NCBI GenBank assembly: GCA_039029535.1
Contig: JBCCFW010000074.1
Location: 1 to 34,016 of the forward strand
DNA: 34,016 nucleotides
Direction of reading: 5' to 3'
DNA from: JBCCFW01 sp039029535
Lineage (GTDB): Bacteria > Acidobacteriota > JBCCFW01
Both the position numbers and the translations under genes were made by a program. This document shows, piece after piece, positions 10,356-18,000 of the stretch (position 1 is the stretch's first letter; each line of letters starts with the position of its first letter). Below the pieces are notes generated by a model. It saw only the letters and a program-made list of their open reading frames with translations, was not told where the DNA came from and did not search any database.

Positions 10356-11139
10356 AGAACGCAAGGAGGTCCGGCTGCACTTCTTCAAGTCGATCGCAGC
10401 GGCCCTTGTCCTCTTCTTGTTCACCCTGATCGGCTACGCCTTCCACAACCTTCCTTGGGGGGTGGCAGCCATGAGCTTCCCTCTCAAGCGCGAGCTCGTG
10501 TGGGATGAGCAGGCCGGTGCCTATCGAGAGTCGACGCCCCAGAAGCTGGCAGGGCACGTGGTCTTGATGGTCAACACGACCTCCGCCTCCCAAAGCGTGG
10601 AGTGTTCCGTCGAGGACATCGCAGGACCGGTTCTCCTAGCAGCGCCTCACGACACCGGGGTGGGCTTGTTGGCCCGAGATGACGTGAACGGGAGCCAGGC
10701 CGGAGACAGCATCTCCGTCGATCAACTACAGCTCGCGCGAGGCGGGGCGCTTTCCCTGGTCATGTTGGGCGACTCCAAGGCCAAGGTCTCGACGCCCGAC
10801 ATCTTGCAGAGATCGAAGGCCCTCCCTCGCCCGATCCTGCTGTCCCCTGCTCAGCTCGCGATCTACGCGAGCACGTTCCTGCTGGTCACCCTGGGACTCG
10901 TCAAGGCGTTCGGTCATCTCAAGAGTGCGGGCACGAGTCACGTCACCACGTCCTTCTCGGATCAACTCCGTGATGCGCTCCAGCAGGCCGAGATGGACGT
11001 CGAGGAGCTGGAGAAGAAGGCCGGCGTGCCGGCGGAGACGCTGAGACGCTTCCTGGACTCGAAGCAGGGACTCACGACCAAGCAGGTCGACGGCCTGTTT
11101 CAAGCCCTCGGCACCCTGCACTTGAGCGCCGCCGACTGA
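10348..11139 (+). CDS. Two-TM membrane protein with cytoplasmic XRE-like HTH domain
   Basis: This is a 263-residue protein whose ATG at 10348 overlaps the transporter's stop. TM1 is at about 12-32 (IAAALVLFLFTLIGYAF). A segment of about 130 residues, presumably extracytoplasmic, follows. TM2 is at about 167-187 (LAIYASTFLLVTLGLV). The C-terminal 55 residues (207-256) read as a helix-turn-helix: LQQAEMDVEELEKKAGVPAE, then TLRRFLDSKQGLTTKQ and LFQALG, the order seen in XRE-type domains (helix, KAGV turn, recognition helix, LG). A membrane-tethered one-component regulator that reports on the outside or on its transporter partner is the simplest reading. I do not know a named family with this layout. 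Confidence 0.72.
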   Translation: MSEERKEVRLHFFKSIAAALVLFLFTLIGYAFHNLPWGVAAMSFPLKRELVWDEQAGAYRESTPQKLAGHVVLMVNTTSASQSVECSVEDIAGPVLLAAPHDTGVGLLARDDVNGSQAGDSISVDQLQLARGGALSLVMLGDSKAKVSTPDILQRSKALPRPILLSPAQLAIYASTFLLVTLGLVKAFGHLKSAGTSHVTTSFSDQLRDALQQAEMDVEELEKKAGVPAETLRRFLDSKQGLTTKQVDGLFQALGTLHLSAAD

Positions 11140-11184
11140 CTCTGGTCGTCCACGGCCAGGCCGGACGCGCCACTCTCCCACCGA

Positions 11185-11218
11185 GGAGGGCCTCGTTCTT
11201 CGAGAGTCCCGGGCCTCC
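11185..11218. terminator. Stem-loop between convergent genes
   Basis: GGAGG (11185-11189) can pair with CCTCC (11214-11218), with an inner hairpin CTCG (11192-11195) and CGAG (11201-11204) around TTCTT. It lies between the HTH-protein stop at 11139 and the converging gene ending at 11221. No long T-run follows. Confidence 0.35.
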
Positions 11219-11220
11219 CG

Positions 11221-11490
11221 TCACCTCTTCATGCGCTCGACCAGCTCGCGCACCAGCTCGAGGGCTCGTGCCTGGGCCCGTCTCTTCGTGCCAGCCGGTC
11301 TCGAGCCTCGTTCGACGCGGCCGCTTGCTCGGTGCGTCACCTCGACGACGGCGCCACGACCGCCGGAGACCACGCCCTTCGTGAAGTGAATCGAGACGGT
11401 CCAGTCCTCTGGCCGACAGCCGAGCGACTCGAGCGTGCCCGCGACGGTGTCAGCGCTCCGTGCCGGACGCTTTCGCTTGCGTCGTGCCAT
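11221..11490 (-). CDS. Small basic hypothetical protein
   Basis: This encodes 89 residues from ATG 11490, with GGTGAG upstream. A TTG at 11535 is an alternative start that would overlap the stop of the SUFU-domain gene by a few bases and make the protein 104 residues. The N-terminus is strongly basic (MARRKRKRPARSADT). The middle (WTVSIHFTKGVVSGGRGAVV) looks like a small beta-sheet, and the C-terminus (AQARALELVRELVERMKR) is a helix. I do not recognise the family. It follows the SUFU-domain gene on the same strand, so it may belong to the same immunity-type cluster. Nucleic-acid binding is suggested only by composition. Confidence 0.6.
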   Translation of the reverse strand: MARRKRKRPARSADTVAGTLESLGCRPEDWTVSIHFTKGVVSGGRGAVVEVTHRASGRVERGSRPAGTKRRAQARALELVRELVERMKR

Positions 11491-11531
11491 GAGCTCACCA
11501 GTCACCGAGTCGAACGGGTCGCCCCATCCGC

Positions 11532-12092
11532 TCAACAGGCCGAAGGGCGGAGAATGTCGAAGGGGTCGACTTCCTTCTTGGCGAGAAGACTCTCGAAGGC
11601 CTCAGCCCCCCGCGCCTCGAGCAGGTCGTGCTCCGCTGACGAGATCGGGACGGCCAGCAAGACTCGGGTGTGTTCGCAGGGTCGCCGGAAGTCCGGCGGG
11701 AAGAGAAAGGGCTCCGTGAAGTAGAACGCCTCCTTGCCGGTCGTCGCGACGTAGTCCTCGCCGATCTTCGACAGCCCTCGCACGCTGATTCCCTCACGCA
11801 ACGGGATGTGATGGTGAAGGATGGCAAAGAGCGTTCGGATGAGGAGAAGCTCGGTCGTCTCGGGAGCGTGATCGGCAGCGAGCACGACTTCGACGAAGTC
11901 ACTTCCTTGGTCGTGGCTCAGCGCTCCGAAGCCCAGGGTCGCCACGGTCGTGCAGCGGCTGAACAGGCCGTGGTATCGAAGGGTCAGGATCGGCTCCTCG
12001 AAGCCTTCAGCTCGATGCACCTCGTGGCTGGTCGGTTCGTCGAAGAACAGGAAGTAGTGGTCGGCGAAGTTCCCCTGAGACGAGCTGGTCAT
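11532..12092 (-). CDS. SUFU (suppressor of fused)-domain protein, likely toxin-immunity type
   Basis: This is a 186-residue soluble protein starting at ATG 12092, overlapping the previous gene's stop in an ATGA. The C-terminal block, LLAVPISSAEHDLLEARGAE then AFESLLAKKEVDPFDILRPS, is the characteristic end of SUFU domains (a PI..AE motif, a helix, and a closing D..D..RPS). The middle part with LLLIRTLFAILHHHIPLREG is also in keeping with the family. In bacteria this family is mostly found as immunity proteins of polymorphic toxin systems. The adjacent Imm1-like gene and SMI1/KNR4 remnant support that role. No toxin gene is next to it in the window. Confidence 0.75.
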   Translation of the reverse strand: MTSSSQGNFADHYFLFFDEPTSHEVHRAEGFEEPILTLRYHGLFSRCTTVATLGFGALSHDQGSDFVEVVLAADHAPETTELLLIRTLFAILHHHIPLREGISVRGLSKIGEDYVATTGKEAFYFTEPFLFPPDFRRPCEHTRVLLAVPISSAEHDLLEARGAEAFESLLAKKEVDPFDILRPSAC

Positions 12093-12406
12093 GTCGCTCT
12101 CGGATAGCCAGGAAACCAGTCGAGCGCCAACAACGCCCCGATCTGACCCCGCGCCAACATCCTCAGGAGCTCGATCCGGCTCTCACGGCTCACCGACAGC
12201 AGGTGCCTCGGCCCACCCTCTTCCAGGTTCTCGAAGGTCACCTGACCGGCTCGTCCCATGCTCAGGCACCACTCGGACTCGTGCGTGAGCGAGACGTCCG
12301 GATGCTCGTCATCGGCCTCGGCGAGCTCATCCAAGAGCTCGGACAACCTCTCCAGAGGGAGGTCCCGTTCGCTCTCTCCGGTCCAGTGAGTCACGTGGTA
12401 GGTCAT
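12089..12406 (-). CDS. Imm1-like immunity protein
   Basis: This encodes 105 residues from ATG 12406, which has a strong GGAGG site 5 nt upstream; a longer frame exists but is a shadow of the neighbouring broken gene. The pattern fits the Imm1 family: an N-terminal strand (THWTG), a helix PLERLSELLDELAEAD, then HPDVSLTHESEWCLSM, a turn GQVTFENLEEGGPRHL and a C-terminal helix followed by WFPGYP. Imm1 proteins protect against cognate polymorphic toxins of contact-dependent secretion systems. The stop overlaps the SUFU gene's start by 4 bp, and its own start overlaps the stop of the SMI1/KNR4 remnant by 1 bp, so all three formed an operon. The family assignment is by eye. Confidence 0.65.
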   Translation of the reverse strand: MTYHVTHWTGESERDLPLERLSELLDELAEADDEHPDVSLTHESEWCLSMGRAGQVTFENLEEGGPRHLLSVSRESRIELLRMLARGQIGALLALDWFPGYPRAT

Positions 12407-12607
12407 CAGTCCTCCACGGCACTGCGCGACGCGCCGTCGAGCAGACCGGTCACGAGCTCCTCGAACGAGTCGGCCACCTTCGACACGTCGCCGACATCGT
12501 GATCCGAGAGCCAGGCCCCGCCCCTGAGCGTCCATGCCGATGGGGTTGCCGCGGCCGTCGTCCGAGACCACGTACCACTCGTCGACACCCTCCCGGATGA
12601 AGGTTGC
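12406..12607 (-). pseudogene. SMI1/KNR4 (SUKH) immunity gene remnant, truncated and frameshifted
   Basis: Two minus-strand frames together give the C-terminal end of a SUKH-domain protein. The upstream frame reads FIREGVDEWYVVSDDGRGNP and then IGMDAQG. The downstream frame reads AWLSDHDVGDVSKVADSFEE and then LVTGLLDG. The switch falls in the G-rich run at about 12514-12525; removing one G restores DAQGGAWLSDHD, a sensible SUKH ending. An in-frame TGA at 12608-12610 precedes the fragment, and no N-terminal half of the domain is found upstream. The gene is therefore a decayed tail, unless an assembly error caused the frameshift. It lies at the head of the Imm1/SUFU gene group. Confidence 0.6.
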
Positions 12608-12624
12608 TCAGGGCGTCGTCAGGC

Positions 12625-12647
12625 TCCCTCCAACAGCCAGGGAGGGA
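12625..12647 (-). terminator. 7-bp perfect stem-loop downstream of the SUMF1-domain gene
   Basis: TCCCTCC (12625-12631) and GGAGGGA (12641-12647) are perfectly complementary around a 9-nt loop. The hairpin is 22 bp past the stop of the minus-strand lipoprotein gene. No T-run follows, so it may be a weak or factor-assisted terminator. Confidence 0.35.
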
Positions 12648-12669
12648 TCATGTCACCGACCACACGAGC

Positions 12670-13650
12670 TCAGATCGACCGCGCCACCCTGCAGCCCATC
12701 CGGCTGCTGCCACCACGCGGGCCTGCCGACTCGCGCGCGGCCGAGCGGCAATGGCGCACGGCCCGGTGCCAGTCACCGCCTCGAATGACGTGGGCCTCTC
12801 CGGGCGCTGCTGGCACCAGAGGATCGACCGTGAGCTCACCACGCCCCTCGTAGGCATCGGGCCGGTACGCGTCGGCCGTCCACTCCATGACGTTGCCGTG
12901 CATCTCGTGCAGGCCCCAAGGGTTGGGCGGGAGCGAGCCGGGGGGCGCCGCCTTCAAGCGGGCCTCGGGCGAAGGCGGCCGATTCCACTCGAAGACGTGG
13001 TCTCCATCCACCGCGATCGTGCGCTTGGGGTCCCCGTCGTTGAAGTTCACCAGGTCGTGACTCGCTTCGTCGCCGAAGCTGAAGCGCCCGGTCGTTCCGG
13101 CCCGGCACGCGTACTCCCACTCCGCTTCCGTCGGCGCCCGGAGTGGCTCGACGTCGGGGGGCAGGCCCTCATTGGCCATGACGAGAAAGCGCTCCACGTC
13201 TTGCCAGGACGTGCTGGCGGGCATGTCGTCACCCGGGAAGAAGCCGATGCTCTCCCCCATGAGCTGCTGCCACTGGGCGTCGGTGACCTCGGTGACGCCG
13301 AGGTAGAAGGCCCGGGTCAGCTTCACGCGATGCCGCGGGCCCTCGTCGGTGTCCCGACCCTGCTCGGTGAGAGGCGAGCCCATGAGGAGCTCCCCCGGCA
13401 GGACCAGGACCATCTCGATGCCGGTCACTCGATCGCGGACCCTCCACGGGAGCCCGCTCTCCACGACCCGCTCGCGCATCACCGAATCGGTGAGCTCGGG
13501 GCCGGGCGACTCGGACACGACCTCGTACCAATTCTCGTCCGCGGCACCGGACATCGCTTGCTCCGGCCGCTCCCCTGCCGCGCACGCAACGAGGCAGAGG
13601 CTCAGGACCCAGACTCTCCCCGTCCACCGCTGACTCTCATGGTCCCACAT
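12670..13650 (-). CDS. SUMF1 (formylglycine-generating enzyme-like) domain lipoprotein
   Basis: This 326-residue protein starts at ATG 13650; the ribosome site is weak. An N-terminal hydrophobic stretch ends in a lipobox (VLSLCLVACAAG), so it should be a lipoprotein. Residues about 75-325 form the SUMF1/FGE-sulfatase fold: the opening MVLVLPGELLMGSP, FYLGVTEVTDAQWQQLMG, PTEAEWEYACRAGT, NPWGLHEMHGNVMEWTADAY and the closing RGGDW with a GCR motif. The catalytic pair of Cys of true formylglycine-generating enzymes is not evident: after RGGDW only one Cys occurs before RSAARES. The protein is probably a SUMF1-fold binding or structural protein rather than a sulfatase activator. It is divergent from the multicopper oxidase operon. 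Confidence 0.85.
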   Translation of the reverse strand: MWDHESQRWTGRVWVLSLCLVACAAGERPEQAMSGAADENWYEVVSESPGPELTDSVMRERVVESGLPWRVRDRVTGIEMVLVLPGELLMGSPLTEQGRDTDEGPRHRVKLTRAFYLGVTEVTDAQWQQLMGESIGFFPGDDMPASTSWQDVERFLVMANEGLPPDVEPLRAPTEAEWEYACRAGTTGRFSFGDEASHDLVNFNDGDPKRTIAVDGDHVFEWNRPPSPEARLKAAPPGSLPPNPWGLHEMHGNVMEWTADAYRPDAYEGRGELTVDPLVPAAPGEAHVIRGGDWHRAVRHCRSAARESAGPRGGSSRMGCRVARSI

Positions 13651-13812
13651 GACGGGATCATGAGGACGGCCCTCCCGCGAGTCCAGCCACGGACCGTCAC
13701 GACTTCGCCACGGCGGTCCCCCTCAGCACGCATCGAGAAAAGGGCCACCGGGTGTTTCGGGGCCCACTTGCACGTTCTGGAGCAAGCCGTCTCGACGTCC
13801 CTGTCATCGCGT

Positions 13813-13832
13813 GTCACCCCTCACCGGGTGAC
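13813..13832. promoter_or_regulatory. 7-bp inverted repeat upstream of the copper oxidase operon
   Basis: GTCACCC (13813-13819) and GGGTGAC (13826-13832) are perfectly complementary around CTCACC. The repeat sits 48-67 bp before the start of the SCO-type gene, in the 229-bp divergent region shared with the lipoprotein gene. It could be an operator or a leader hairpin. Confidence 0.4.
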
Positions 13833-13879
13833 CGTGCCGCATGTTGCCGCCGAGACCACCCGACTCGAGGAGCCGCGAC

Positions 13880-15046
13880 ATGCCCCGTGAAGCCAGCCCG
13901 CGCCGCCGACTCTCCCTCATCCTCCTGACACTCTGGGCGACGTCCAGCCACGCCGCGGACTGCCACGCGCCACCGGCCACGACGGATTCTCCCGGCGTCA
14001 CCGAGCTCAAGCTCGTCGAGCTCCCCGACGCCTCGCTCGTCGACCACCGCGGACGCACGGTCCGACTCCACGAGCTGGTCGCCGGACGCCGCGTGGCGAT
14101 GAACTTCATCTTCACGCGCTGCACGACCGTCTGCCCGCCGATGGGTGCCCTCTTCGCCCGGCTCCAGCAACGGCTCGAGAAGGACGGGGACGACGACGTC
14201 GTGTTCCTCTCGATCTCGATCGACCCGGCCCGCGACACGCCCGAGCGTCTCGCCGCCTGGGCCGCGCCGTTCGAAGGGAGCGAGCGCTGGACTCTCCTCA
14301 CCGGCGAGAAGCTCGAGGTCGATCGCCTGCTCAAGGCGTTGGGCGTCTTCTCCGCCCTCATCGAGGACCACGCACCGCTGGTCCTGCTCGGCAACGAGCC
14401 CGAGAAACGCTGGCTCCGAGCCTACGGGCTGGCGCCACCCGACGATCTCGCCACGGCTCTCCGCGAGCTAGGCCCGGCTCCCACGCCGGCCTCACCCATC
14501 GTCGACGAGACCCGGGAGTACTTCACCGACACGGTGCTCGTCGACCAGCACGGACGCGAGCGACGCTTTTACAGCGACCTCGTGGCCGGCAAGACCGTCG
14601 TCATCAACCCCTTCTTCGCCCGTTGCACGGGGAGCTGCCCGGTCATGCACGAGTCCCTGAGCCGCATCGAGGACGCCCTGGGTGATCGCGTCGGCCGCGA
14701 CGTCCACCTGCTCTCCATCACGGTCGACCCCGAGCACGACACGCCCGAGGTCCTGCGTCGCCATGCCGAGTCACTCGACGCCAGCGAGGGCTGGCACTTC
14801 CTCAGCGGCACACCGGAGAACGTCCGTCGGGTGCTGAGCCGCCTCGGACCGCTGAGCGACCAGAAGGAGGCCCACCCCAACGTCTTCCTCATCGGCAACG
14901 ACCGCACCGGGCTCTGGCAACGCGCCTTCGGCCTCGATCCCGTCGAGCGCGTGGTCGCCGCCGTGCGCTCGGTCGCCGACGACCACCTCACTCCCGATGC
15001 CCAGCTCGTCGCGACCGCGACCTCTTCCGCCAACGGCGCCGACTGA
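13880..15046 (+). CDS. Tandem-domain SCO1/SenC-type copper chaperone
   Basis: This encodes 388 residues from ATG 13880, with GAGGAG about 8 nt upstream. An N-terminal signal peptide (RRRLSLILLTLWATSSHA) directs export. Two complete thioredoxin-fold SCO domains follow. The first has CxxxC at Cys81/Cys85 (FTRCTTVCPPMG) and His164 (EDHAPLVLLG). The second has Cys249/Cys253 (FARCTGSCPVMH) and His332 (EAHPNVFLIG). In each, the two Cys and distal His form the copper site. SCO proteins hand copper to CuA-type or other cupro-enzymes. The multicopper oxidase gene begins 15 bp downstream and is the obvious client. Most SCO proteins have one domain, so the duplication is notable. Both sites look intact. 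Confidence 0.9.
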   Translation: MPREASPRRRLSLILLTLWATSSHAADCHAPPATTDSPGVTELKLVELPDASLVDHRGRTVRLHELVAGRRVAMNFIFTRCTTVCPPMGALFARLQQRLEKDGDDDVVFLSISIDPARDTPERLAAWAAPFEGSERWTLLTGEKLEVDRLLKALGVFSALIEDHAPLVLLGNEPEKRWLRAYGLAPPDDLATALRELGPAPTPASPIVDETREYFTDTVLVDQHGRERRFYSDLVAGKTVVINPFFARCTGSCPVMHESLSRIEDALGDRVGRDVHLLSITVDPEHDTPEVLRRHAESLDASEGWHFLSGTPENVRRVLSRLGPLSDQKEAHPNVFLIGNDRTGLWQRAFGLDPVERVVAAVRSVADDHLTPDAQLVATATSSANGAD

Positions 15047-15061
15047 GAAGGAGACCTCATC

Positions 15062-18000
15062 ATGCGCTTCCTCCTCGTCACGTCCCTGCTCCTGCTCCTC
15101 ACGAGCCCGCTCCCAGCGCAGGCTCAGTCCTGCACTCTCGACCTCGACCCCGAGGCCTGCCCGAACGTCGTCACCGCCGACGTCGTCGCCCTCGATCAGG
15201 TCATCACCGTCAACCGCGCCGGTTCTCAGATGGCCGGTGGCATGACCTACGCGCTCCGCTCCGACGTCGTCTCCACCGACGACGGCGACGACTCTCTCCA
15301 ACCGGGTGAGGTGACGCTGCGATCCGACAAGCGGCCGCGTCCAATCGTCCTGCGCGTGAACGAGGGCGACTGCCTGCGCATCGACTTCCAGAACCTCCTC
15401 GCGAAGTTCCTCTCTCCAAGCCAGCTCGTGGCCACGCGAAACGCCGGCGTCCACGTCAAGGGGATGTCGCTCGTGGCCGCCTGTGCCGAAGACGAGAGCT
15501 GCGTCGAGGCAGGACAGCAAGACTGCCCGCTGACGCCGGTCGAGGCCATCCAGGCCGACGGCTCCTTCGTCGGCGCCAACGTCAGCAGCCTGGCTGCTCC
15601 GGGTGAGCGTCGTACCTACGTGCTGAAGGCCGAGCAAGAGGGCGGCTACCTGCTGACCAGCACCGCCGCCAACTTCGGCCTCATCTACGGTAGTGGCCAG
15701 ATCACGGCCGGACTGCACGGCGCCGTCCACGTCGAGCCGCCGGGCGCCACCTACCTGCGCAGTCAGGTCACGCGTGAGCAGCTCCACGCCGCGTCGAAGA
15801 AATGCCCCGACGAGCCCGACGGGATCTGCCGGAGCGAGCTCGGTCATCCGATCCTCGACTACGACGCCCGCGACGAGAACGGCCAGCCGATCCTGAAGAT
15901 GGTCGACGAGCAGGGCAACACGGTCCACACCGACCTCACCGCCATCATCGCCTACCAGAACGACGATGGGACCGTCGGCGACTTCCCCTACCTGCCGGAC
16001 AACCCCCTGTGCTTTTCGGTCCCGGCCGCCGTCCAGGACGAGGATCCGTCCGCGCGCTGCACGCAGCCCTTCCGAGAGATCACCACCATCTACTTCGAGC
16101 CCCTGGCGGCGGTGACCCAGGCGTTCCCCTGCGTCACGAGCACGACGTCGCTGAACGCCCAGCCCGCGACGGTGGACTCGTCGATCGGCACCACCACCAT
16201 CACGACGCCGCCCAGCTCCGACGACGACGGCAGCGAGACCTACGACGTGACGGTCTTCTACCCCGGTGGCACGGAGTCGGACTGCCCCAACGAGTACGGG
16301 ATCACGCCCTGGCTCGGGGATGCCTTCTCGGCCCAGACCGCGTTGGACAGCTTCGGCATCAACTACGGCGTCGACGGGCTCGGCGCCCGCCTGCTCTCGA
16401 ACCGCCTGCGCGTCGGTCCCCAGGCCGACTGCATCGGCTGCAAGTTCGAGGAGTTCTTCCTGACCTCCTGGGCCAACGGCGATCCCGCTCAGATCTCCTC
16501 GATGCCCAACAACGTCCAACCCATCGGCGGTGGCAGCGGCGCGGCCGCCGACGCTCAGGTGTACTACCCCGACGATCCCTCGAACGTCTACCACAGCTAC
16601 ATCCGCGACCACGTCAAGTACCGGATCCACAACGCCGGCTCGGCCGCCCCGCACGTGCACCACCAGCACGCTCACCAGTGGCTCCACGCGCCCAATGCCG
16701 ACGAGTCCCACTACCTCGACAGCCAGACCATCACCGTCGGCACGAGCTACACGCTCGAGATGGTCTACGACGGCAGCGGCAACCGGAACGAGACGGTCGG
16801 TGACTCGATCTTCCACTGCCACTTCTATCCCCACTTCGCCGCCGGCATGTGGTCGCTGTGGCGGGTCCATGACGTCTTCGAGGAGGGCACCGAGCTCGAC
16901 GACGATGGTCGACCGCTCTCGTCCTGGGCCTGCCCCGACGATGATGACGATGACTGCCGGCTCGACCAGCCCGTTCGCGCGCTGCCCGACGGCGAGATGA
17001 CCCGCGGCACGCCCATCCCCGCCCTCGTGCCGCTCCCCGGTCGACCGATGGCCCCCATGCCGGCCGCCGTCGCGCTCACCCCCGACGGCAAGCGCGCGCT
17101 CACGCTGGTCGAGCAGGAAGACGGGAGCTGGGAGTCCCTCGGCAACGACGAGCCCCTCGACCCCGACGAGGCCCGCGACATCGGCAACCCCGGCTATCCG
17201 TTCTTCGTCGCCAGCGTGGCGGGTCAGCGACCGGCACGACCACCGCTCGACGTCGCCAGCATGAGCGTCCCCGACGAGGACGAGCCCGTCCTCCTCGACG
17301 GCGGCTTGCCCCGTCACGTCATGGACGGCGTGCCGACCGTGGCTGCGCAGGCCGATCCACCGACCGGCTGCACGCCGGAGGACCCCGACAACACCTACCG
17401 CGAGTGTCACACCCGCTTCGACTTCTCCAAGATCCTCCTCAAGACCGACGCCCTCCAGCTCGCCGAGGAGGGGGAAGCCGCTGAGCGCCTGGCCATGCTC
17501 TGGCACGGCGGCCTGTACTCGGGAGGTCGCGTCCCGACCTGCACGCCCGACGGGAAGTGCGACGGCGTGTTCTTCCGGCTCAACGGCGCCCCGCCCTGCT
17601 CCGGTGCCCCCTTCGCGGATCCCTGCACGGAAGAAGACGGCTGGACCGGTGGCACCCGTCACTACAAGGCCGCCGCGATCCAGGCCGACGTCGTGTTCAA
17701 CAAGGACGGCTGGCACTACCCGCAGCAGCGCCTGCTTTCGCTTTGGGAAGACGTCGAGCCGACGCTGGACGGAGAGCGTGCCCCCGAGCCGCTGTTCTTC
17801 CGGGCCAACTCCGGAGAGTGCGTCGAGTTCTGGCACGCCAACCTGATCCCGAGCGTCTACGCCCTCGACGACTTCCAGGTCCGCACGCCCACCGACGTCA
17901 TCGGTCAGCACATCCACCTCGTGAAGTTCGACGTGACCTCGTCCGACGGCGCGGCCAACGGGTACAACTACGAGGACGCGACGCTCTCACCCGACGAGGT

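Noticed and set aside
12089..12571. 160-residue form of the Imm1-like gene
   Set aside because: The first 55 residues come from the alternative frame of the SUKH remnant; a strong GGAGG site sets the start at 12406.
14771..17917. Minus-strand open frame of 1048 codons
   Set aside because: It is fully antisense to the SCO and multicopper oxidase genes. GC-rich codon structure makes long antisense frames, and it has no domain I recognise.
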